NCBI GenBank assembly: GCA_009746045.1
Contig: RPFO01000594.1
Span: forward strand, 209,001 to 273,000
Origin: Mesostigma viride
Taxonomy: Eukaryota; Streptophyta; Mesostigmatophyceae; Mesostigmatales; Mesostigmataceae
Length of the DNA stretch: 64,000 nucleotides
Direction of reading: 5' to 3'
A program made the translations under genes and the position numbers. The notes beneath the pieces are model-generated. The model had not been told where the DNA came from. It worked only from the letters and a program-made list of their open reading frames with translations, and searched no databases. Below are positions 34,068 to 45,909 of the stretch, in pieces (the first letter of the stretch is position 1; every line of letters begins with the position of its first letter).

Positions 34068-36966
34068 GATGCTTCCGCTTAAACTCCGCCTCATTCTGCT
34101 GTCCTGCTGTGCCTTAGTCGAGATGTTTGTAGGTTTGCACTTTGCCTCTCAGGAGAGTCCGCTATCACAGGCGTGCTAACTCATGAATGAAATTGTGCTG
34201 GCACGTTGATGTTGAACCACTGCTGTAGAAACTATTTGTAGGAGTTGAATCGCTGCTCCAGAAAGTGCTTGTAGGAGGTGCGTGAGGTTATCAAGCCAAG
34301 CGTTGGGAGCCGTTGCGTGGTTGCATTGGAATACGTTGCTGTGTAAACGCGTCCAGCCCTAGGACTATGCCGTCGGAACTCTTCCAATGAGGGGTGCCCT
34401 CGCAAAGCCAGCTAGCCCTCGAGGCCAAGGACACAGATGCCCGAGGCTATACTTGCTCCTGAGTTATTGGATAGTCCATCTTTCTGGATAGGTTCATCTT
34501 TGTTTTCTGGGCACGTATGGAACCACACACCGCGAGGCTTCAATGGAATGGGTCACACAGTTTTTCTAAATGATTGAGCCATTGTTCTCCCAAGAAATTA
34601 AAAGCTTCTTTGGCACCACTAGAACTGCCACGCCCTGCCCTGCCCAGCATGCACATGTCAGTGGTCCTCTTCTCCCCTTCGGTGGTCTTCTCCCCCCCTT
34701 AGTCTCTTCCCGCCCCGATCTCTCGTGCTTTATCTTCGCCCCTCTGCGCTTAGCAGACAACATGCCGGTGACTGTCCCCCCTTCTTACCCCTTCCCCCCC
34801 CCCTTTTGCTTGTGGGCATGATTCATGCCCCATCGACAACGTGTCGGTGAGCGTTTGGCTACCGGCGACGCACCATCGTACTCCCTGCTCGCCGCCCCCA
34901 CCTTGACGCATCCACTGCGCTTCCCCCCGACCCCCCCCCGGCAGTCAACGGTGACTGTTCCGCTACAATATATGTATATATAGATTCAGAATGATAAATT
35001 ATGGAGGTGAGCTCAGCATGCAACATAAGGAAAGCCCAATAGAGGAAGAGCCCAATAGAACCCAGTTTATTTTGTATTGGTTGATACAATATTTCCTTTA
35101 AGTCCCCAACTCGTTTTCCCGCTGCCCCCTTCACCCATCCCATTCCCACCCACCCACCCCCCAGCAGACAATGTGTCGGTGATCGTGCCCTTGGAGGTGC
35201 GCGAGCAGATCGAGGCGCAGACGCACCAAGCCGCGCTGGGGCTGGCCAACAAGCTGCTCGCGCAGGCGGAGAGCGCTGGGGTGGGTCGCTGCTGTAACAT
35301 TTTATCGGTTCTTCCTTGGCATGATTATTACTAGTGTGGCTATGATCCGTTTTGTCGGTTTCTTCTCGCCTCAACCCCAAAACGCTGCCAAGGCTGGCTT
35401 TGTGCGCTGTACATTCTACTTAAACTACTAGGTACTTACACCTTAGACTAGTGACTACTCATACCTTAGACTAGTAACTACTTATGCCTTAGTCTAGTGA
35501 CTACTTATATTTAAGTCTAGTAACTACTTCCACCTTAGACTACTAGCTACTCATACCTTTGACTACTAACCACTTACTTTAGACTACTAAAGATAAGTAC
35601 GGTTACCTGTATCTCTAAAAAGCCCTGTATCTGCCCTTGTCGCTGTGGCCCCCCCTTTCGCGAAATTCTCCTTCTTAAAAAAAAATGCGCTTGGAAGCCC
35701 ATGCCGTGTGTGTCTTGTCATGTACGGCTCCTCCCCGTTTTCCCCCTGGGTCGGTTTGGTCCTGCTCGCCCTTGCCCCCCAGATCACCACTGAGTCGGAC
35801 AGCCTGACTCCCACTCCCTCGTCCCTTAATTATTGTCGCTGTGCCATCACTGCTCGTGTTATCACGGCACCTTCACACTTCGCTGCCCCCCAGATTACCG
35901 CGGAGGCCGACATTGTGCGCGGCGACCCGCGCGACAAGGTCGTGGACCTGTGCGAGAGGCTGCACGCGTCCGCCCTCATCATTGGCTCGCGTGGGCTGGG
36001 GGCGCTCAAGCGGTGAGGGTGCTGGTTGTTTGCTGGCATTCGGTGAGGGAGCTGGTTGTTTGCTGGCATTCGGTGAGGGAGCTGGTTGTTTGCTGGCGTT
36101 TGCCTGCCAGCATTTCCTAGCGTTTGGCAGCACTGGCTGTCATTTGCCAGCATTTGCCAGAATACCCTGTAGCTTAAAGTATACCTTAACGTATATCTGG
36201 CTCTAGCCTCGCAAGGCATCATCCACTTTTGAAGTCGTTGGGTTCTGATATCAGCGCTGAGGCTTTTATTGGCGAATCTGCTCACTGTATAGGTAGATGG
36301 CTGCTGTATAAGACTATTTTTGTAATTGACAGGGCACCAACGGGGAATGGGGGACAGCCTTCGGATTTCGAAGCGGCACTTATTCCCCGATGTGGAGCCT
36401 TGTTACTCTTTGGGGGCACTTGTTCCGTAGTCATTATTGCCTCAATCAGTGAAGAGGTACATACTCGGGGAGCCATCGCGCCTTGAACAACACATATATG
36501 AACCACGGAGTTCATGTTTACTTGTCAAGTAGCATGGCCAGTGAGCTATCGTTTGGACATGTCCGTTGGACCAGCCCCAACCATTTTTAAGTGCAACAGG
36601 CATGACAATGATTGTATCAGCCCACCATGAGTGAGACAACCATTCTAGTCGCCCCAAGTTGGTATCGCCCTACAAAGGCCAGCCCGTGTCTACTGCATGC
36701 ATTCACAGCCTACTAACGCTGGCCCCACCCTCACATCCCACTAACTCAGCTTTCACTTCTGTTCCCCTCCCTCTGTTCTCTCCCCTTCCTCGTGGAACAC
36801 ACCCCTGGCCCCACAACACGTCCCTGTCCGCACGATGCATCCCTGGCCCATAATACGCAGCACCTTTGTGGGCTCGGTGAGTGACTACTGCGTCCACCAC
36901 TGCCACTGCCCGGTCATCATCGTCAAAATGCCGGAGTCCAGCAAGGCGGCAGATCACACCGAGTAA
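30796..36966 (+). CDS. Universal stress protein (UspA fold, ATP-binding type)
   Basis: Exons: 30796-30843, 31229-31340, 35165-35280, 35894-36012, 36861-36966. Phases agree throughout and give 166 codons plus TAA, a normal length for a single-domain USP. The N-terminus has the first beta strand and phosphate-loop Asp (RTVVVAVDHS), then HAFNWALENFL and LLLVHVEPP. The C-terminus has IIGSRGLGALKRTFVGSVSDY, which fits the G-x2-G-x9-G-S/T ATP-binding motif, and ends CPVIIVK before a short tail. USPs bind ATP and act, usually as dimers, in stress or signalling responses; the client here is unknown. The 3.8-kb second intron is filled with minisatellites. Exon 3 has a NAGNAG acceptor (35165 or 35168) that would add or omit one Ala. 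Confidence 0.92.
32597..32702 (+). repeat. 52-base tandem duplication
   Basis: Two nearly identical copies containing TTGTGTTATGCTGCCCCCTT, in USP intron 2. Confidence 0.9.
32985..33185 (+). repeat. 25-base minisatellite
   Basis: Units like ACAAGTTTACTATCAATCAT with CATCC, alternating with an ACAACTTTACGATCCTTCAT form. Confidence 0.93.
33440..33625 (+). repeat. 54-base tandem repeat, 3 copies
   Basis: Copies carry GAATTAGCTATTATTACCAA and (CATCACC)n; spacing is exactly 54 bases. Confidence 0.93.
34008..34067 (+). repeat. (TTG)n/(TTA)n trinucleotide array
   Basis: Short TTG block followed by ~15 TTA units in USP intron 2. Confidence 0.95.
35425..35590 (+). repeat. ~22-base degenerate repeat
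   Basis: Variants of CTTAGACTAGTAACTACTTA, in USP intron 3. Confidence 0.85.
36011..36100 (+). repeat. 30-base tandem repeat that includes a 5' splice site, 3 copies
   Basis: The unit CGGTGAGGGTGCTGGTTGTT plus TGCTGGCATT starts at the last two bases of USP exon 4 and repeats three times. This gives three successive CG|GTGAGG donors. Confidence 0.93.
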
Positions 36967-38451
36967 ATAACTGAAGGACAAACATTGTTAAAGTAAAGAA
37001 AAAAGAAGTGTCAAGACTTAAGAGAGGTAATTCGCGACATCGGAAAAGAGAAAGAGAAGGGGGTATAAGGAAAAGACATGTGCTTTTGCGTCGGCAGGCA
37101 GCAAGAATCCGCCCAGCCGACTTGCGTATTTGCCCAGTCGGCTTGCTAATGGCAAGCCCGGGCGGGGCCCAATCGGTGGTATGAGACAAAGCACAGTGGG
37201 CTGTTTAGTCAGCAACGCACGCTTCCTGTCCGATCAGGAGCACGCTCAAAAATCGGACTTCTCTCCGTGAGCCTGTTTTGAGGGGCCAGATGGCATCGTG
37301 CACGTGATGCTGAGCATTGCTGGAATGCAGCTGCCAGGGGGCAGAGTGGTCCTGAGATTTCAATGGCATTCTTGGGCGCTTGATCGATGTTAGAGATCAA
37401 GCCTTAACTGTGGAGATGGCTCCGTTGCTGAGCTCACATGGTGAAGTAGCAGCGGGCACACAAAGGGGAGCATTCGATAGCTCAGTTAGGAATCCCTCGC
37501 TACTTGGAAGCTTGGCTTGCTGAGTGCATAGACGGTTACTTCCGATTGTTGACTAGGCATTGCCGGGATACTGTCGGGAAAAACTTTTGGGGGGCTCATT
37601 GACATGCCCAGGGGCAGAAAGAAGCTGAATGAAAACAGTTACACCGCCATTGTGTGTTATACATTAATACATTAATACATTAATTAATTAATTAGTCACG
37701 CTCTTAAAAAAAGAAAAAACATTATAACATGACTCACTTGGGAGCTCATGTAGCACGTATTCCATTGCTGATGGGTGGGGGTGAGCGGGGCGCTGCGAAA
37801 AAGTTCTAACTAAGCTAACTCTAGTCTACCAAGATCCTAGCTACTCTACACGATCAGCAAAGCGCGCCCATTCCTCGACTGGGGGGTGGGGGCCTTGTCC
37901 ACAGGGGCTGGCGTGTGGGCCTGGACAATTGTCTGCCATCTCTTCTTGTCCTGCATGGTATGCAAGCTATATGGAGAGAGGGAGGAAATGCGGCGTTCAA
38001 ACTGAGCTGAGTGACGCACTTGGTGCCTCTTAATGAGTTCCACTTGAGCCTATATGTGGCCTGGAACTAAGTAGGACCTAGATAGCTTACACCATCCATT
38101 CCATCGACCCCTGTTCGCCTCCCACTGAGGACTAGTATGCTCACGTGACGCAGTCACGTGTCTATTAATTAATTGATTAGTTAATGTGGCCTGGGGACGA
38201 TGAGGCATGGCCAAATACTGCACATCCGTTACACTTTTGCTATGAAAAACTTATTGCATCCACAATTGGCTAGCCTCTAGCTCTATATTATTAGGCAGAA
38301 TTTAATTGCGCTGTGGCTTGCCTTGTAACTAAAAGGCAACGAGAGAAGTCGGTAGTCCCTGCCCCCAACGTACTTGCAGTGCATTATAATCAGGGGCGAA
38401 AAGTACCTACTCAAAAATTTTGCAACTACATATTTAAAATTAAATGAAATT

Positions 38452-38640
38452 GGAATTAACATGTCTCCGTTGGGAGTACATGTAGCACATATCCCTGAGA
38501 AGGGGCATATGGCTTTCAATACATGCTGGGCGCTAAGTATTCCTGCAAGGGTAGGCTACACGTCCTGCTCTGGGTGCATAAAGAGCACCGGCACCACCAT
38601 GATGTATCATACCTAAAAGGCCTGGCATAGGGTGGAAGGT
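38452..38640 (+). repeat. Dispersed repeat family B, copy 1
   Basis: Shares about 170 diverged bases with 41160-41345, including TGTAGCACATATCCCTGAGA and CTGCTCTGGGTGCA. No coding potential is visible. Confidence 0.8.
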
Positions 38641-38741
38641 TGTCATATGGCTAGGCTATGGCTAGGGGCCTGGGGCAGATGGCATCTCAGCAGAGAACAA
38701 CTCTTTGCATGGGCAAAGCATGACTAAATATTGCTATCAAG

Positions 38742-38838
38742 GAGACAACCAGCGCAGGCCAGAAATCGGGAGAATCCGGACCATGGTAGCTCGAGCCTGC
38801 CGTTATCTAGCTTGTCCGCGTGTTCGAGTCGTTCAGGA
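38742..38838 (-). repeat. Dispersed repeat family A, full copy
   Basis: The reverse complement matches 58705-58800 over about 95 bases with few changes (core ATAACGGCAGGCTCGAGCTA). The GGCAGGCTCGAGCT core resembles a Pol III B box. Confidence 0.85.
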
Positions 38839-39236
38839 TGATCGATGAATATATGAATGGTGACGGAAATGTGTAGCCTTGTGCATTGAAATTATGGCTG
38901 GCTTACGTGTAGAGCGACTAGATGACCTAGACGGTGGGGCCGGAAACAGCTTGCTTGATCAGGGCGTGTGTTTCGAGCCTCTGGCCAGGAGTGTCTAGCT
39001 ATATGCAGGCATCTGGCATGTGGGGCTCATCATACGGGCACACATGTACATGGCCGTGACTCCCCAACGGGAGCACAAGTCTAATTAATTAATTAATTAA
39101 TGTACATGGCTGAATAATGCTAATTCATCATCTGGTATGGGGCCCATAATCTGATCAGGCACTCCGCAAAGGTGAAAACCTTTGCGTTCAGTGCCGGGCC
39201 GCGGAAAACGCGGAAAACGCGATCCGTACAAATGAA

Positions 39237-39293
39237 TCCGACCGGAATCGAACTGGGGACCTCTCGCACCAATTTTGCTGACTATAGGACGGA
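39237..39293 (-). other. Truncated tRNA-like segment
   Basis: On the minus strand, a 7-base 5' arm (TCCGTCC) can pair with a 3' arm (GGTCGGA) with one mismatch. A TATAGTCAGC D-arm-like start and an AGTTCGATTCC TpsiC-like sequence lie between. Total length is 57 bases, so the anticodon arm is missing. It is best read as a tRNA relic or the head of a tRNA-derived SINE rather than a working tRNA. Confidence 0.4.
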
Positions 39294-41159
39294 CGTCTCC
39301 GGTTACCATGGCATCGCCAACTTACACCTACAGTCATCCGCAAAAGTTCTCCTGTCCGGGGAGTGATGCAAGCCTTTCGGATTTGGTACTAGATAAATCA
39401 CTCGAGATCTGTGTGTAGGAGTACTACACACGTGTCTGCACGCGAGACTTGTTCAGTCTCGCACCGTGAGACGGGCTGAACACGGCTGAATCCTTCTTTT
39501 AGAAGGGGGCGTAGCCGGTACTATCGAAATCACCCCCATAATATTCGTACATGTACAAGGTCACGTTGGCTAAAGCTAGGCCTTACTATTCTACACTACT
39601 ACTGCTATAGTCCCCTAGGCTGGTGGCTGAGGGTGCTGGGGCAGCGGGGGTCGCTTGCCAGCTAGGGCTTGTGGCCGACGTACGTACTATGGCTGCCCCT
39701 TTCCAGTACACCGGCTTCCCCGCAGACCGCAGACCGCAGACCGCGGAGCTGGAGGTATAGGTCGGCCATAACTCCCGTCACCGTTGTTGCTGCGCCAGCC
39801 TGGGGTCAAGTCGTCGTCCAACCTTGGTGTAGTGAGTCCTCTCGAGCCGCTTGTGGCGTCTGAGGAACGAAATCTTGTCCGGCGGGGTCTCAAAGATGAG
39901 CAGCAGCTAGCGGAGGCGGTCCCACCTTACCGGCTAGGCAGCTACCCCGCGAGCGGCGAAGGCGGTGGGCGGCTCCAGCTTGATCTCATGCACCTATGAG
40001 GCCCATGCGGCACCAAGGATTTCGTTCTCAAACGCCTGTACGTGCAAGCTTCGCGGAGTCCTCACCTTCCACCAGGTTGAAGTTCTTGACGATGACCTGA
40101 AGGCTGCGGTTGTCGAGCTCGGCCTCGTCGCGGAGCTAGGTCAAGGTTTTGCTGCTTGAGCTGTGCTGCATGCATGCGACAGCGGAGGTGTTGGAGGTGG
40201 TGTGGTGCATGCTTCAGCATGTCCGCCCAGGTCTGGGTGGGAGGAGCGCATCGTCGGCAGGGCCTGGCAGTGAGGTGCTGGCCGGCCAGTGGCCGGGCGG
40301 CAATGTCATTCGATCACCTTCTCCGGGCGGTGAGGCCTGCATGCGGTGTTTTGCAGGCCGGCACTCGATGGCGATGGCCGTCATTGTCCTGGAGGCGCTT
40401 GTCGAGGTCACAGAGCTGGGCGGTGATGGCGTCGGTGGAGGCAGTGGTGGCGGTGGAGGTGGAGGCGAGGAGGGTGGCCGGTGGCCGGCGGTGGAGATGG
40501 CGGGGAGCTCGGCAGCCGGCGTGCGGCCCACAGCTGCCACATCTGCAGCGAGGGGGGTCACATGCTGCATGCGCGATGGCTTCAGCTGATCGAAGGTGGA
40601 GGAGGAAGGTGGATTCGGTCTGAAGGGGGAGCGGGGACCCAGAGGTCTTCGGCAGAGCGCTGAAGGATGGAAAACAGTGCGGCGAGCTGAAGGGGAGGAC
40701 GGGGCCATGCGCAGCCGGGCAGGTGCATGGTCAGTTCACGGTGGGAATACCGGCCGTCAGCTCCATTACGTAGGCGCATGTTGGTGTAAAGGTGCTGGCA
40801 CGGGGCAAGGAGTGAGGCGTGCGACCCATAAAACACGAGCCCCAGTATCGTGATATATATTGGGGGCTGTTGAAAAAAGCCGCCCGCCTGTTGACGTCAA
40901 AGGTGGAAACTAACCTGTCTCGAGACATCAAAGTCGCGCTCAAACCAGCTAGGTTCGCCGGGGCGACTGCGCTTGGGCTCAGGCGATGCAGAGGGCGAGG
41001 CAAGCCCAGGAGGGACCTGGGCGACCACCAGTGCTCGACTAGTGTCACCGCTGCCTTCGGCCGGGCCTGAGGGCGAAGCTGCAGCCGGAGCTGCAGATGT
41101 ATTTTCAGGGCGCTTACCACATTAATTAATCTAGTGGCAACATGTACGTATTGAATTGA

Positions 41160-41345
41160 ATTGCATTGAATTGAACGTGTCTCCGATGGGAGTATATGTA
41201 GCACATATCCCTGAGAAGGGGTATTTGGCCTGTAATACACGTACTCTGGGCTACTTCCTGCAAGGGTAGCCGGGTGTAAACTACACCTGCTCTGGGTGCA
41301 CAAAGTGCACCTGCACACCACTATGGCTATCCTAGCACCTAGACC
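41160..41345 (+). repeat. Dispersed repeat family B, copy 2
   Basis: Second copy, same orientation as 38452-38640, preceded by an ATTGAATTGAATTG-like stretch. Possibly a non-autonomous mobile element. Confidence 0.8.
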
Positions 41346-42342
41346 CCCACCCATCACGCAAGGGAATTTGTGCTACATGATCTCCCACCGGAGTCAAGTC
41401 ATAATTTAATTTGATTTTTTAATGTGACACAGTTGCGAGTAGTATTCATAATTAATCGTTTTGAAATGCAGATGAAACGCCCAACTTTATTACATAAATA
41501 AATACAGACACCACTGCGACACAGGTGTCCCGCTACCACCGATATTGTCGAAGGCTAAGCCTTTTCTAAAGCCTGCTACACACAGGGTCTACCAGCTCTA
41601 CACGGACACATACCAACACAAAGATGGTTTTGTCACTTCAAACAAAGATGGTCACTCATTCCACCACATAAACGATGCCCACCTTAATGCAACCTGCCTG
41701 CCTGGGTAATACCTTGCCGTCCAACAGTTCGCTAAATACACAAAATCATGGGGACAATACCCTATGGTACAACACTGTATGCCAAGCACCAGCGCAGGGT
41801 GCCACTCTCAACAACACTCCAAGACAAGGCACTCGTCAAGCGCTGCACGTTGTCAAACGCCACGGGGGCACTTCTCAAGCATCACGGGGATGATTCTGGT
41901 GGCCTCATCACACACGATGCGTGTCAGCCAGCTGCTACAGCCCAGGGTCCAGGTTAATGACAGTTCGCCCAACCAGGGCTGACGATGCGTCAACCATAAA
42001 TCCAAACTTCACGAGGGTGTACCCCAGGAGCAATTTGGGGACGACTGCCGTAAAACCATGCGCATGCCGGCCGAATATTTCTGTTGCTTTCCGCAGTTCC
42101 AGTCCACAGTTTGACAAGCTCCAGCATTGTGTGCGATAGCTCGCCTGCGTGCATGGGGTGAGGCATCTTCAAAATTCCGACACCGTAGAAAGCCCCTCAC
42201 AAATCAGATGCAGGGCAATAGATAGCCCCACACCATGGAGGTAGAGATGAGGTAGATAGCCCCACACAATGGGAAAGGGCTATAGATACCCACACTACTC
42301 ACTAGGCTGAGGCTAAATCAGCCCCCCAGACGGCGGGTAATC

Positions 42343-45300
42343 TCAGATGCTGTACAGCGCGCCGCGCGACATGGCGTCAGGGTTGATGCCCTTCTTGTGG
42401 AAGAATTGTCGCATCGCCTTGCGGTTGATGATCAGTAAGTTGCTCGCCACCTGGCGCGCCTTGCCATCGGAGCCTCCCACGAGGGAGTCGCGCACGTACG
42501 GCATGAGCGGGAAGGGCAGGTCACACGTGCCCACGTTGTCGTCACTGTGGCACGCCGCGCTGCCAGGTGGCGTGACCACGCCGGCCGCCTCTGCATGGGG
42601 GAAGGAAGGGAACAAGCAAAGTTAAAATGGCAACCGGACAGAAAGGTGGCAGGTATGATGAGTGGCAGATGATTCTCGCTAACCTGACTGGACACTCACC
42701 CACCAGCGGATAGGACCCCGTGTCGGCGTGTCCCCCCCCTCTCGATATTCTTATATACCGATTCTTTGCGACCTATCGTTCAGGCCCTCACCCGCGAGCG
42801 CGGCCACGATTGGACCGTCCCTACCGAACAGTTCTCATCACGATTCTCATCAAGCAAGAAGCTGTTGGTCCTCACCTGCGAGCGCGGCCGAGATGGACCC
42901 CGGCCCGGCCGACTTGACTGCCACCAGTATGGCCTGCTGAGCGCCCTGCAGGTGCTCCAGCGCACTGCCCCGCGCCATCGGGTCGGCCTCGCGCTCCTGC
43001 GACGATGGATCAAGGGTGGCAGTACACAACCGTGGGCAAGGATTTTGGAGCATACACGCTAGGCAAATGGTCAGCGCCGCGATCCATCCTGCAACGATAG
43101 AATTACCAATTCAAGGCAGCCACCCATCAGAGACAAAGGAAAACACTTGGCGAGAAAAGGGGAAGGTCCGCGTCAAGCGCCTGGGAGGCTCCTGCGGCGA
43201 CAACATAAAAACCCATGATCGTGACAGATGGTGGTAATCAGGGGCAAGGAATAGACATCAGACATTAACAAGACCATACAGGATGGCCGTCTCACTCCTG
43301 CGAGGTCAGCGTCACGCTTTATAGGAATTATTTTTCTCACCTGATTGACCGACGGTCACCGATAGACAAGCGGATTAGACAACAGGCATTAACGACACAT
43401 GGGAATAGGGAACAGGGGGATAAAACAAAGGCATTCATTGACAAAAGGGGTTCAAGAACAACTACAGACGAGCAATAGGTGAATGATGAGAAGTAGAGTC
43501 AATACATGGCACGAACGGATCCGGAAGAGCAAACGAGTCATGATTGCGCTGCTGCAAGCGCTGTCAGAACAGAGGGCAGACTAACGACCAGAAAAGGGCA
43601 GTAGGCACAAGGCATGGAGCAACACTTCACAACGTTGAAAATGGCATTAGTGATCAACGAAGCAGCAGGGTAATCCGATGTAGACCCAGGTTTGCGTGGC
43701 GGGAATCGTCCTCATGACCTTTGGGGTACCTTTCGCGACTGTATAGGTCTCTTGATCTGGACGCATCCTAGATCAGTCCAACTCCGAAAAAACTCACCCA
43801 CGACTGCAGTTGTGGCATATACCTGTGCATCAAACCAAAGAATAGTGTCATAAATAGCCAAAGGTCTGCATGGAACTTTGGCACTCGAAACAGTTACATC
43901 AAAGAAATGGAAATGCGCGCGTAGACCGCTACCACCATCTATGTTGCAACAGTAGAATACCCTCAGCAGAGGCAATGCTCACCCACGTTCGCGTTGTACG
44001 GCTTCTCAAGGCCACTCCCTTTTGGGTTAGGGAGGTTGGGTCGTGAAAAAAATGTTTTCAAACACCACACCACACCGCCAAAAAATCTCTCGTCCAATGT
44101 CTCCCCCTCCCTCACTATCCAAACACCATCACTATTCATGCCCCTCCCGTGCGCTCACCTGCGTCGCGTTCTCAAACAACACCACGCCGTCAAAGATCCG
44201 CGCGTAGTTGGCAAAGTTGGCCGAGAACTGCCGGTGGGACGCCAGAAGCTGCCGCACGGGCACCCCCCGCCCGGTGACCAGCTGCCTCACGATCGCCCGC
44301 TCGACCGCCTCGCCGGCATCCACGGTGACTGCCACCATTTCGACCAAGTAGGCCCGCCGAAGGTCGGGCGTCGGGTCCTCCGTACGGTGGCGGGCGCTCG
44401 ACTTGGGGTAGTGCGCGCGCCGGACCTGTTGGTGGTTGTGATTGCCACGGGGTGGAAACGTGCGGCATTACAATGGGAGGTCGTGTTAGAGGTGGTCCTG
44501 GTGGGCATGTGGGGCTGGTTGTCTACTTGATATAGGGCTGGTGCGCGGGGCGGACCTGGAGGTGGAATGAATAGCATGATTACAGAATAAGGACACAGCA
44601 TGGAAAGACGGTAGCTACTAGCAAGTAGTGAGCAGTCAAGGGGGGGTAGTGCGGTCAACGCACCTGTGCTTGTTGCACGGTGTGTAACGATATATTACTA
44701 GTAGGGCCGCCAATGGTAGCACCATTGCTGCAAAAAAAAATTATTATCCTGAAGAAGGATGGGGGGGGGGCTGAGATAGGGCTGATAGGGGGTCGTAATC
44801 CTGAATGTAGCACTTTGCGAAATTGTGAGCATATGAAGCGGCCGTGGCGGTGGTAGAGGCAGTACTTGTTAGTCCACTGAGGGTAGGTTATTATTATCGT
44901 GTTAACATCCACCACTCCCACTCCCCACCCTACATTTACCCGTTCCCCTCCACCCACCTGCCGCGCCGCTGCCGTGGCCGCCTCGTCAATCTCCCAGTAG
45001 ACCTCGGTGCTGACACCCTCGGGGGACGTGACCACGCCGGGCCCCCGCTTGTACAGGTGCTTGGTGTCCTTGAGCATCGCGACCGTCTGCTCGATGTACG
45101 GCGCCCAGCTCATGGTGCCGTCGAGGACGATGTCGCGCCCGTGGTTGACCGCCACCACCAGCAGCTCCTGAGGGCAGGAAGGAGACGGAGGGGAGGAAGG
45201 CAAGGAACCAGACTCAGGATATGATTGCAAAAAATGGGTGGTTAACCACCACCACCGCGAGCTCCTGAGGGCGGGGATGGCCGATGACGGAAAACAAGCA

Positions 45301-45401
45301 GGGTGAAAAGGGCGAGGGGGAGGATTGAGTGGGGAAAGGGGAGGGGGGACTACCGGGAGATCCCAAATAGACAAAACTAGGGGGATACATGCACACCAAT
45401 A

Positions 45402-45439
<38 letters not shown>

Positions 45440-45909
45440 TGATTAGGAGAAACCAGGGGGGATACATGCACACCGAGACACAGCCCCGAAGGTTTCTCGC
45501 GGTCGACAAGGTGCTCTCAGCTACACGTATCCGATGTTTCGCTACATTTTCATCCTGCACATCCCTCTCCTGGGCGTGTACTCTTCCTCCCTGCCCTTTT
45601 AACTGGGTGAAAATAATTCACACAATCTGCAACGGGGCGCTCACCTGCGCCGCCACGAGTGACGCCTGGTGCACCTCTGGCCCCACCAAATTGGGTGGGT
45701 CCCCATCCTCAGCCCCATTCTCCTCCCCTGCCTTGCCGCTTCCCGCCGCCCCCATCCCCCCGGTGCCCTTGAGCTTGGTGACGTACTGCAGCTTCAACGC
45801 ATCGGGGTCGATCACCACCGCGTGGTCCCCGTACTGCTCCCAGAAGGGGGTCCCTGCGATCGCGTTGGCGACAGTGGACTTGCCCGCACCCATGCCGCCG
45901 CCCAGGAAG
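42343..45909 (-). CDS. Thioredoxin/kinase gene, exons 3-7: zeta-toxin-like kinase domain
   Basis: Exon 45909-45645 carries the P-loop ([10 protein letters not shown]) and [12 protein letters not shown]. Exon 45167-44958 carries [19 protein letters not shown]. Exon 44425-44159 carries [56 protein letters not shown] and [10 protein letters not shown], the usual zeta-family order of strand, arginine helix and lid. The last two exons add a C-terminal tail ending MSRGALYSI. In bacteria this fold phosphorylates UDP-sugar substrates. Eukaryotic relatives are mostly uncharacterised, so a toxin role is not implied. Confidence 0.8.

Larger units (their letters stand above)
36967..42342. other. Convergent intergenic region with repeat debris
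   Basis: Contains two copies of family B, one of family A, the tRNA-like relic and TTAATTAATTAA runs. Minus-strand fragments at 39.7-40.1 kb (LLLIFETPPDKISFLRRHKR, then LERTHLGLDDDLTPG) vaguely resemble retroelement ORF1 proteins but are broken by stops. Confidence 0.45.

Noticed and set aside
39687-40708. Retroelement ORF1/gag gene
   Set aside because: Fragments such as FLRRHKRLERTHLGLDDD are suggestive, but stops and frame changes intervene and no defining domain could be confirmed.
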